A stretch of DNA of 5,213 nucleotides from Alphaproteobacteria bacterium. GTDB taxonomy: Bacteria > Pseudomonadota > Alphaproteobacteria > Thalassobaculales > Thalassobaculaceae. The notes beneath the pieces were generated by a model, which saw only the letters and a program-made list of their open reading frames with translations, had not been told where the DNA came from and ran no database searches. The stretch is from NCBI GenBank assembly GCA_028822575.1, contig JAPKDN010000265.1, forward strand, positions 1 through 5,213, read 5' to 3'. The position numbers and the translations under genes are program-made. Within the stretch, counting starts at the first letter, position 1. The number at the start of each line of letters is the position of its first letter. Shown here piece after piece: positions 1 through 5,213 of this stretch.

Positions 1-334
1 GATGGTCTCAAAAACTACACAAAGTGCATCTGCTTTCAACAAATCGCCACATCTAGTACAGGGTTATTGTCAGATCGCTATTTTGTGACGATCCGGCGAT
101 CACCCTCACGCGCGAGAGCGCTGCGAAATAGTCCGATCCCGATGCGGGACCATGGGCTAGACTTAATGTCGTGCACTGCGCCTCGGGTTTTCGCGACCGA
201 GTGACGGCGCTCGTGGCACGGCGAAACGTCAGTTCAGGCGATCTTGCCTGCTCCGTTCTGCTATTGCTGCCAAAAAAGGCCTTGGAGAAAGTCCCGGACC
301 CGGGTGAACCAACCGCCAAGGACCGAGAGGAGAG
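1..334. other. Stretch without a supported gene, upstream of the J-domain remnant
   Basis: No open frame here looks like a real protein. The reading frames that stay open are short, low-complexity or Arg/Ser-rich, lack a ribosome binding site and match no family I recognise. The first 60 bases or so are richer in A+T than the rest. From 182 to 321 several perfect short inverted repeats follow one another (182-186/197-201, 202-206/227-231, 235-239/246-250 and 280-285/316-321), so a structured leader or small RNA is possible but unproven. I saw no convincing -35/-10 pair in front of them. A purine-rich ribosome-binding stretch at 325-335 belongs to the downstream pseudogene. Confidence 0.5.
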
Positions 335-337
335 GTG

Positions 338-785
338 GTGCAATTACGATTGGGGGCCTCCAGTGGCCGCGTCCTGAGGCGCAAGCCACGCTTTCAAGTG
401 TGGCTCCCCTCCGACCATTTTTATCGCGAATCTGCGGCGCTGCCTGTCGTTGGCGCTCAATCTGGCGGCGGATGAGCAGGAAATCGCGTTGGAGAATCAC
501 GCCGACCGCCAGGCCCGCGTCGAAACCGATCGCGACGGTGAACGGTTGAGCGAGGAGATGGAACGTCTGCGCCGCACCATCGAGACCATCCGTCTGCGGC
601 CACTGGACAAAGGCACGACATCCCGCAGCGATGCGCTGCACGCACTCGGCTTTTCGCCCTATGCCATACCTGACCGTGCCAGCATTCGGGCCCGTTACCG
701 TCAATTGACCAGGATCTAAAAGGCGGACGCACCGCTGGTCGACCATGTGCTATAGAACCAACTAAACGAATCGTTGGAGCGTTGG
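338..785 (+). pseudogene. Decayed J-domain (DnaJ-like) protein gene with frameshift and in-frame stops
   Basis: This is the remnant of a small J-domain protein, a family that stimulates the ATPase of Hsp70/DnaK. The likely start is GTG at 338, five bases after AGGAG (328-332); GTG at 335 is the alternative. The first frame gives 45 residues, including RKPRFQVWLPSDHFYRE and a short hydrophobic stretch, then stops at 473-475. Coding continues one frame over, open from 378 to a stop at 717-719. It reads a charged coiled-coil-like stretch (SEEMERLRRTIETIRLRPLD) and then J-domain helices I and II (ALHALGF, RASIRARYRQLTRI). The frame breaks near the GGCGGCGG run at 463-470. Beyond the 717 stop the same frame still reads KAD (720-728), where the catalytic HPD belongs, then DHVL, a second stop at 753-755 and NQLNESLER (756-782), which fits J-domain helix IV. 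Retained frame with a lost HPD indicates decay. The J-domain assignment comes from the helix pattern; the 5' part and exact ends are less certain. Confidence 0.7.
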
Positions 786-848
786 ATATCGTTTTCATGG
801 GATGGATGGATATATAAGTCCAGCGGTTCAAGATAGTTAGAGCCCAGC

Positions 849-1724
849 TTACGCCTTTCCGTTTCCATCCCGCACGAAGGGATAGATCCGCATCTGATCC
901 TGAAGTGGATTGTCCGCGGCGAATTCGGCGACCACTTCGTAGGCGCGCTTGATCGCCGCGTTTGGCGTCCCTTCGCCCTCGGAGCCGGCAACGAATAGAC
1001 CGATATCCTTCTTCACGATATGCGCCTCCGCGCCGGAGCCGTCATACTCGCCGGTGGCAACGTATTTTGGGAAGATCTGCAGGGTCGCGAAATTCTGCCC
1101 AGAACTGGCGTTCAACACCTCCAGCATGGTGTCGATGTCGAGGCCGCCATTCTCGCCATAGGCCAGCGCCTCGGACGTGGTGATATAGGCCGAGATGCAA
1201 AGTGCGTTGTTCACCACCTTCATTCGCTGACCTTGCCCAGCGTCCGGCCCGACATGGTAGAGGACGCGCGAATAACCCTCGATCAGCGGTCGGGCCCTTT
1301 CGATCGCTTCAGTCGAGCCCGCCGCCATGCTGGCGAGGGTGCCTTCCTCGGCCCGGAACTTCAGACCCGAAACCGGGCTATCGAGATACGAGATACCAGC
1401 AGCCTTGAGGATCGCCGCATTCTCAACCGCGGCCTCCGATCCGATCGTGCAGGTATCGACCACGACGCTGCCGGCATGCCCGGCCTCGGCGATTTCTATA
1501 ACCACAGCCCGGTTGGCGTCGACCGTCGGGAGCGAAAGCGCGATCACCCCGGCGCGGCGGGCGATCTCTGCATTGGATTGGGCAATCTCCGCGCCGTCGG
1601 GGGCTCGGTCAGCCGTGCCGGCGATGTCATGAACGATCATCGCCAACCCGGCAATCCTTGCGTTGCGCGCCATGGGTTGGCCCATATTACCAAGCCCGAT
1701 AAAGCCATACACTTCGTCCGTCAT
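849..1724 (-). CDS. 3-hydroxyisobutyrate dehydrogenase-family NAD-dependent oxidoreductase
   Basis: This is a 291-residue protein, the usual length for cytosolic beta-hydroxyacid dehydrogenases (3-hydroxyisobutyrate, tartronate-semialdehyde and related reductases), which interconvert a beta-hydroxyacid and its semialdehyde. The N-terminal Rossmann motif is GLGNMG at residues 10-15 within GFIGLGNMGQPMARN. Acidic D33 after the second strand favours NAD over NADP. The substrate loop reads DSPVSGLKFRAEEGTLASM (115-133), with Leu where the family usually has the second Gly of SGG. The catalytic lysine is K169 in MKVVNN, with N173 nearby, and the C-terminal domain carries KDIGL (239-243). The segment DTCTIGS (90-96) is a variant of the usual DxST motif. 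ATG at 1724 places the Rossmann motif correctly; the ribosome binding site is weak (GGGATGG). It is the last gene of the minus-strand run, 50 bases after the upstream dehydrogenase. No clear terminator follows. The family is certain; the substrate is unknown. Confidence 0.93.
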   Translation of the reverse strand: MTDEVYGFIGLGNMGQPMARNARIAGLAMIVHDIAGTADRAPDGAEIAQSNAEIARRAGVIALSLPTVDANRAVVIEIAEAGHAGSVVVDTCTIGSEAAVENAAILKAAGISYLDSPVSGLKFRAEEGTLASMAAGSTEAIERARPLIEGYSRVLYHVGPDAGQGQRMKVVNNALCISAYITTSEALAYGENGGLDIDTMLEVLNASSGQNFATLQIFPKYVATGEYDGSGAEAHIVKKDIGLFVAGSEGEGTPNAAIKRAYEVVAEFAADNPLQDQMRIYPFVRDGNGKA

Positions 1725-1774
1725 AACACCATCCCGAGGTCGCTTTCACAGTTAATAGGGCGCGTTTGAAACGA

Positions 1775-2539
1775 CTAAACCTGGATACTCATTCCGCCAT
1801 CGATCGATAGGATTTGGCCGTTCACGAAGGCGCCGGCCTCGGACATCAGGAATACCGCACCACCGCCCAGTTCGCTGGGTTGGCCCCATCGTCCGGCCGG
1901 GGTCTTGGAGACCACCCAATCCGAGAACTCCTTGTTGTCGAGCAACGCCTGGTTCAACTCCGTCGCGATATAGCCGGGCGCAATGGCGTTCACCAGGATG
2001 CCCTGGGCGCCGACTTCGACCGCCAGAGCCCGTGTTAACGCCCGCAAACCCTCCTTGGCGGCGATATAGGCCGGCACGGTTGGGCGGGCTTGCGGGCCCA
2101 GCATCGAGACGGTGTTGATGATCCGCCCACCGCCGCGAGGCCCCATCAGCCGGATCGCCTCGCGACTGTTGACGAAGCAGGACGTGAGGTTGGTGGACAC
2201 CACATGCTCGAAATCCTTGGTGGTGAAATCGAGGATCGGGCTGCGGTGCTGGACGCCGGCGTTGTTGACCAGCCCGTAAAGTCGACCGTGATCCTTGTCG
2301 ATCCGCTCCATCGCCTCGCGCGAAGCAGCTTCGTCGGTAACGTCGAAGACCGCTGTTTCAGCCTTCCCGCCGGCAGAGCGCAAGATGTCGGCCTTGGCCT
2401 CCAGCGCGTCGGGGTCCCGCGCGTTCAGCACCACGTTGGCGCCATGCTGGGCCATTGTGTCGGCCATCGCGAAACCGATGCCCCGCGAGGCCCCGGTCAC
2501 CAGGATGGTTCGCCCAGTAAGGTCGAAAAGAGTGCTCAT
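1775..2539 (-). CDS. SDR-family oxidoreductase, gluconate 5-dehydrogenase-like
   Basis: This is a classical short-chain dehydrogenase/reductase of 254 residues, which interconverts an alcohol and a ketone in the cytosol using NAD(P)H. All hallmark motifs are present: TGASRGIG at 15-22 (cofactor binding), NNAG at 92-95, catalytic N117, S145, Y158 and K162 (Tyr and Lys in YIAAK), and APG at 187-189. Arg41 after the second beta strand (NARD) suggests NADP(H). VNNAGVQHRSP and the C-terminal SIDGGMSIQV recall gluconate 5-dehydrogenases (IdnO-like), so a sugar acid or polyol substrate is plausible but only inferred. The start is ATG at 2539, with a modest AAGGG about eight bases upstream. It begins 24 bases after the stop of the preceding dehydrogenase, which supports co-transcription. 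No truncation or missing catalytic residue was seen. The family is very secure; the exact substrate is open. Confidence 0.95.
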   Translation of the reverse strand: MSTLFDLTGRTILVTGASRGIGFAMADTMAQHGANVVLNARDPDALEAKADILRSAGGKAETAVFDVTDEAASREAMERIDKDHGRLYGLVNNAGVQHRSPILDFTTKDFEHVVSTNLTSCFVNSREAIRLMGPRGGGRIINTVSMLGPQARPTVPAYIAAKEGLRALTRALAVEVGAQGILVNAIAPGYIATELNQALLDNKEFSDWVVSKTPAGRWGQPSELGGGAVFLMSEAGAFVNGQILSIDGGMSIQV

Positions 2540-2563
2540 GATCTAGCCCTTGGTTTTGGATAT

Positions 2564-3331
2564 TCAGGAAAAAACGATACCGCCATTAACGTCCAGCACC
2601 ACGCCAACCATGCCAGACGAGGCTGGTGACATCAGGAAGGTAATCGGCCAGGCAACGTCGTCCGGTTCCAACAAGCGACCAAGCGGGAAACCCTTGTCAT
2701 TGATGTCGCGACCCTCGGTCATCTGGGTCCGGGTCGGGCCGGGCGCCACCGCGTTCACTAACACGCCCGAGCCGGCATATTTGGAGGCCAGAAGCCTTGT
2801 CATTGCGTGAACGCCACCCTTGCTCGCCACATAATGCGGCTGTGAAGTCACGCCGCCCATGCGTCCCGCGATCGACCCCACCAGGACCAAGCGCCCCCAC
2901 CCCGCCGCTTGCATACGCGGCAGGAAGGCACGGGCGACATTGATCGGGCCTCGCATATTGACGTTGAAAATCGCATCGACATCCGCCTCCCAGGCTTCCG
3001 GGTCGGTGTCGATCCAGTCGTTATAGCGGGTTACGCCGGCTGTAAGCGCAACGGCGTTGGGAGTAAGTCCCTCCGCGTCGAGTTCCGTCGCCAAGGCCTC
3101 TACCTGCGCGCGGTCGGTGATATCGCAGGCCTTGGTGATGATCGAGGTCTCACGTCGGCTCTCGATGACCCGCGCCGGGCCGGAGGGTTCCTCCATGTCG
3201 GCCAAAACCAAGGTCGCGCCCTGGGCCGCGCAAGTCTCGGCGACCGATCGTCCGATCCCCTGTTGAGCGCCAATCACCAGAACCTTGAGACCTTCAAGGC
3301 TAAAACCCTTCGGCTTTTCTCGTGCGCTCAT
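2564..3331 (-). CDS. SDR-family oxidoreductase with atypical motifs
   Basis: This is a second classical-type short-chain dehydrogenase, 255 residues from the chosen ATG at 3331. That start has a GAGGA ribosome binding site seven bases upstream and leaves a normal-length N terminus; a TTG at 3388 would add 19 residues without a good site. The catalytic set is intact: N125, S153 (VGSIAG), Y167 and K171 (YVASK), followed by APG. D45 at the end of the second strand points to NAD(H), unlike the neighbouring SDR. Two motifs are unusual. The glycine-rich loop is IGAQQGIG (20-27), with Ile in place of the usual Thr, and the NNAG block reads LTAG (96-99). The protein ends VLDVNGGIVFS, close to the usual C-terminal DGG motif. 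It lies 82 bases after the dioxygenase gene and 24 before the next SDR. Sequence divergence from its neighbour argues against a recent tandem duplication. Substrate unknown. Confidence 0.93.
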   Translation of the reverse strand: MSAREKPKGFSLEGLKVLVIGAQQGIGRSVAETCAAQGATLVLADMEEPSGPARVIESRRETSIITKACDITDRAQVEALATELDAEGLTPNAVALTAGVTRYNDWIDTDPEAWEADVDAIFNVNMRGPINVARAFLPRMQAAGWGRLVLVGSIAGRMGGVTSQPHYVASKGGVHAMTRLLASKYAGSGVLVNAVAPGPTRTQMTEGRDINDKGFPLGRLLEPDDVAWPITFLMSPASSGMVGVVLDVNGGIVFS

Positions 3332-3338
3332 CGAATGG

Positions 3339-3343
3339 TCCTC
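3339..3343 (-). promoter_or_regulatory. Ribosome binding site fixing the start of the atypical SDR gene
   Basis: On the minus strand this reads GAGGA, seven bases before ATG at 3331. It supports that start over the upstream in-frame TTG at 3388, which lies within a GC-rich inverted repeat (3382-3396) and has no comparable site. Confidence 0.65.
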
Positions 3344-3413
3344 GCTCAATACCAAGACTAGTATCGGTGGCCTTGTCGACAGGCGCAAGACGCGCCCATC
3401 GAGGCGTGCGCGC

Positions 3414-4214
3414 TCAAGGCTTCGTCAGACAATCATCGGCGGTGGCGACAAGAGGGGTAAAATCCTGAAGCGCCAGGTAGTCCGGTCGGGTGGGTTGGCG
3501 GATATAATTCTCGACCTTGTTCAGACTGGAAAACACCATCGCCCTGCCCCAAGGTGACATGTTCGGGCCAGAACCATGCAGCGTGCAGCCATGGAAAAAT
3601 ATCGTCGCCCCCGCCGGCCCCTTCGGCGCGACGATGCCCTTTTCCCGGATCATTCGATTGATGGTCTCCTTGGTGTAGGGACTACCAACTGCGTCAGCGG
3701 ACAAGCGACCGTATCCGGGAACCCGCTCGAAACCCTGGTCTGAATCGATCCGCCCATCGACATGAGACCCCGGGATAAACATCATCGGGCCGTTAAATTC
3801 GGTGACCTCGTCCAGAAAGATCGCAGCATTGATAACCTCCGGCCCAGGCATGCCATCATCCTCGAACCAGGTTCGGTAATCCTGATGCCAGTGCCAGATC
3901 TCGCCATCCTGAGCCTCCTTGGCGTTGATCTTGAACTGGTGCAGGTAGATCTCGCCGCCGAGGATCTGACGGGCTGGCTCGACAAGTCTCGGGTGAAGGC
4001 TCAAACGCCGATACAACTCATCACGCAGATGCGGAGCGATGGCGGAGCGCACGGCGTCACTACCGCGCTCGCGCAGGATTTCCGGGCCGTCTTGATCGAG
4101 GACAACCGCCATGTGTTGCTTTAGGGCAGCGATCTCGTCGGCACCGAACAAGCCGGGCACGAATAGGTAGCCATCTTTTTCAAATTGGCTCAATTGATCC
4201 GATGTTAGGCGCAT
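3414..4214 (-). CDS. Phytanoyl-CoA dioxygenase (PhyH) family, ectoine hydroxylase-like Fe(II)/2-oxoglutarate oxygenase
   Basis: This is a 266-residue non-heme iron oxygenase that should hydroxylate a small substrate, consuming O2 and 2-oxoglutarate and releasing succinate and CO2. The N terminus FEKDGYLFVPGLF is typical of the PhyH family. The iron facial triad is visible as H110 and D112 in WHQDY and H213 in LHGSGPN; R224 (PWGR) should bind 2-oxoglutarate. The segments HQFKIN (92-97), WHWHQDYRTWFEDDGMP (107-123) and NGPMMFIPGSH (141-151) closely resemble the signature of ectoine hydroxylase EctD (WHSDFETWHxEDGMP, NGPLMFIPGSH). However, the protein is shorter than EctD and no ectABC genes are seen, so I do not name it ectD. 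The start is ATG at 4214 with GGAG about eight bases upstream. As the first gene of the minus-strand run, it would catalyse an early step. The family is secure; the substrate is unknown. Confidence 0.93.
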   Translation of the reverse strand: MRLTSDQLSQFEKDGYLFVPGLFGADEIAALKQHMAVVLDQDGPEILRERGSDAVRSAIAPHLRDELYRRLSLHPRLVEPARQILGGEIYLHQFKINAKEAQDGEIWHWHQDYRTWFEDDGMPGPEVINAAIFLDEVTEFNGPMMFIPGSHVDGRIDSDQGFERVPGYGRLSADAVGSPYTKETINRMIREKGIVAPKGPAGATIFFHGCTLHGSGPNMSPWGRAMVFSSLNKVENYIRQPTRPDYLALQDFTPLVATADDCLTKP

Positions 4215-4231
4215 TTTTTAGGCTCCGTTAC

Positions 4232-4258
4232 CTCTATCTCGTGCGTCGTATGATAGAG
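4232..4258. repeat. Inverted repeat CTCTATC-N13-GATAGAG, candidate operator or leader hairpin of the minus-strand operon
   Basis: Two perfect seven-base arms (4232-4238 and 4252-4258) flank 13 bases. The element ends 17 bases upstream of the ATG at 4214. Its distal arm overlaps a minus-strand TATCAT (4250-4255, five of six to the -10 consensus), so a bound regulator would cover the promoter. If transcription instead starts further up, for example from GATAAT at 4289-4294, the arms could form a leader hairpin beside the ribosome binding site. Neither -10 candidate has a convincing -35 box. Confidence 0.45.
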
Positions 4259-4377
4259 ACGCCGCCGCCGACATGCATCTCGTTGGGGATTATCAGCCCT
4301 TCCAGGCGGCGAAATTCACTATGGTCGTTCAAATTAGACTCTCGTAACCAGCATATCACGGGCATTTCGTCGAGACG

Positions 4378-4397
4378 TTTGTCCCGCCCCTGACAAA
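4378..4397. promoter_or_regulatory. Palindrome TTTGTC-N8-GACAAA, candidate operator
   Basis: A perfect six-base inverted repeat (4378-4383 and 4392-4397) lies about 55 bases before the start codon of the TauD-like gene. Its right arm overlaps the predicted -35 box (CTGACA, 4390-4395), the placement expected of a repressor or activator site. Dyads of this size are typical of dimeric helix-turn-helix regulators; the family cannot be told from the site, and no regulator gene is visible in the window. Confidence 0.45.
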
Positions 4398-4418
4398 TGG
4401 CCCCTTCACGCATAGACT
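4390..4418 (+). promoter_or_regulatory. Predicted sigma70-type promoter of the TauD-like gene
   Basis: CTGACA (4390-4395, five of six to TTGACA) is followed after exactly 17 bases by TAGACT (4413-4418), which matches TATAAT at positions 1, 2, 4 and 6. Transcription would start near 4425, giving a leader of roughly 27 bases that contains the ribosome binding site AGAGGA (4438-4443). This is a by-eye match; such boxes occur by chance in intergenic DNA. Confidence 0.45.
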
Positions 4419-4451
4419 ACGCCAATCGACTTAAGCTAGAGGAATTCCACG

Positions 4452-5213
4452 ATGGCCACGGCCCTAGATGTCAAACCCGTCACCCCGCTGATCGGCGCCG
4501 AGATTTTCGGCGTGGATCTCTCAAAGCCACTTTCCGATAACGAGCTTGGCGCCGTCAAGCAGGCTCTGCGCGACCATCTGGTGATTTTTTTTCGCGATCA
4601 GGATATGACCCCGGATCAGCAGAAGGATTTCGGCCGACAATTCGGCGATCTGCACCTGCATCCGGCACGGGATCGCAATGGCTTAGAGGGGCATCCAGAA
4701 ATTTTACACATAAACGCCGGGCCGGAAAGTTCTCGGGTCAATGGCGACGAGTGGCATACCGACGTCTCCTGCGACGCCGAACCGCCGATGGGCAGCATTC
4801 TGCGCCTGATCGAGATCCCGCCAAGTGGTGGCGGAGATACGCTGTTTGCGAGCATGTACGCGGCCCATGACGCGCTCTCAGAGCCGATGAAGACGCTTTT
4901 GGGGGGCCTCACTGCCATCCATGACGGTGGCCCGAACTATATCGACCGGGCCAAGCGCGCTGGGCTTTACAAGCCCGATAAGATTTTCCCCGCCCATGAG
5001 CACCCAGTGATACGCACCCATCCGGAAACCGGGAAGAAGTCGATTTACGTCAACAAGATCTTTACCCAGCACATCGTCGGCCTGCCCAAGGACGAAAGCC
5101 GGGCGATCCTGGATTTTCTGTTCCAGCACATCGCCAAGCCGAACTTCCAGTGCCGGTTTAAATGGGAGGTCAACTCGGTGGCGTTCTGGGACAACCGCTG
5201 TGCGTTGCATCAC
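4452..5213 (+). CDS. TauD/TfdA-family Fe(II)/2-oxoglutarate dioxygenase (3' end beyond the window)
   Basis: 254 codons are present and the frame is still open at the window edge; the family is usually about 280-300 residues, so only the last few dozen are missing. It starts MATALDVKPVTPLIGAEIFG, and the first VDL plus HLVIFFRDQDMTPDQQKDFGRQFG (42-65) are hallmarks of this family, which uses O2 and 2-oxoglutarate to hydroxylate substrates such as sulfonates, often causing cleavage. Iron ligands H102 and D104 lie in WHTDVS, T129 in GGGDTLF matches the 2-oxoglutarate-contacting Thr of TauD, and WDNRCALH ends at H253, the expected third iron ligand. The start is ATG at 4452 with AGAGGA eight bases upstream. 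It is transcribed away from the four-gene operon across a shared control region. Taurine, alkylsulfonate, aryloxyacid or other substrates are all possible. An eight-T run at 4585-4592 lies in frame within the coding sequence. Confidence 0.93.
   Translation, partial: MATALDVKPVTPLIGAEIFGVDLSKPLSDNELGAVKQALRDHLVIFFRDQDMTPDQQKDFGRQFGDLHLHPARDRNGLEGHPEILHINAGPESSRVNGDEWHTDVSCDAEPPMGSILRLIEIPPSGGGDTLFASMYAAHDALSEPMKTLLGGLTAIHDGGPNYIDRAKRAGLYKPDKIFPAHEHPVIRTHPETGKKSIYVNKIFTQHIVGLPKDESRAILDFLFQHIAKPNFQCRFKWEVNSVAFWDNRCALHH

Noticed and set aside
284..294. GGAGAAAGTCC, reminiscent of the GAGGAAAGTCC of RNase P RNA
   Set aside because: The rest of the RNase P RNA consensus, including its 3' conserved blocks, is absent. 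The 182-321 region as a 6S RNA was also considered, but the closing stem between its ends could not be found.
261..746. Minus-strand open frame of 161 codons across the J-domain remnant
   Set aside because: The plus strand carries recognisable J-domain helices and a good ribosome binding site. The minus translation shows no family resemblance.
800..811. Three tandem GGAT units
   Set aside because: Too short to call a functional repeat; it lies in the decaying tail downstream of the pseudogene.
1020..1769. Long plus-strand open frame of 249 codons opposite the 3-hydroxyisobutyrate-dehydrogenase-like gene
   Set aside because: It is the antisense of a gene with complete family motifs. Its translation is Arg/Gly/Asp-rich without recognisable domains, as expected in GC-rich DNA.
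2090..2629. Plus-strand open frame of 179 codons opposite the gluconate-5-dehydrogenase-like SDR
   Set aside because: It is a shadow of the well-supported minus-strand SDR, with no ribosome binding site or domain.
3382..3396. GGCGC-AAGAC-GCGCC inverted repeat between the dioxygenase and SDR genes
   Set aside because: The stem is only five bases with no T tract on either strand, so it does not qualify as a terminator. It is a common pattern in GC-rich spacers.
4878..5213. Minus-strand open frame at the right edge
   Set aside because: It is antisense to the TauD-like gene, whose catalytic residues are all in the plus frame.

Overview
The window looks like a piece of a GC-rich proteobacterial chromosome, most likely an alphaproteobacterium. 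This rests on base composition, codon use and the general style of the proteins; there is no rRNA or other direct taxonomic marker. It holds five intact-looking oxidoreductase genes, one of them cut by the right edge, and one decayed J-domain gene.

Left part (1 to about 848): positions 1-337 contain no gene I can support, although 182-321 can fold into a run of hairpins. A plus-strand J-domain (DnaJ-like) gene remnant follows at about 338-785. It has one frameshift and two in-frame stops, and the HPD motif has become KAD.

Central part (849-4214): four minus-strand genes sit close together and probably form one operon. In transcription order they are an EctD/phytanoyl-CoA-dioxygenase-like Fe(II)/2-oxoglutarate oxygenase (4214-3414), a short-chain dehydrogenase (3331-2564), a second short-chain dehydrogenase resembling gluconate 5-dehydrogenase (2539-1775), and a 3-hydroxyisobutyrate-dehydrogenase-like beta-hydroxyacid dehydrogenase (1724-849). 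The gaps are 82, 24 and 50 bases.

Right part (4215-5213): a 237-base divergent control region separates the operon from a plus-strand TauD/TfdA-family dioxygenase starting at 4452. The window ends at that gene's second predicted iron-ligand histidine. The control region carries two separate inverted repeats. One overlaps the -35 box of a good sigma70-type promoter for the TauD-like gene; the other lies just upstream of the minus-strand operon.

Taken together, two 2-oxoglutarate oxygenases and three NAD(P)-dependent alcohol or hydroxyacid dehydrogenases suggest a catabolic or tailoring route. Oxygenases would hydroxylate or cleave a small substrate, and dehydrogenases would then process the resulting alcohols, ketones or aldehydes. 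The substrate cannot be read from the sequence. No transporter, regulator or CoA enzyme is visible here, so the locus probably extends beyond the right edge.
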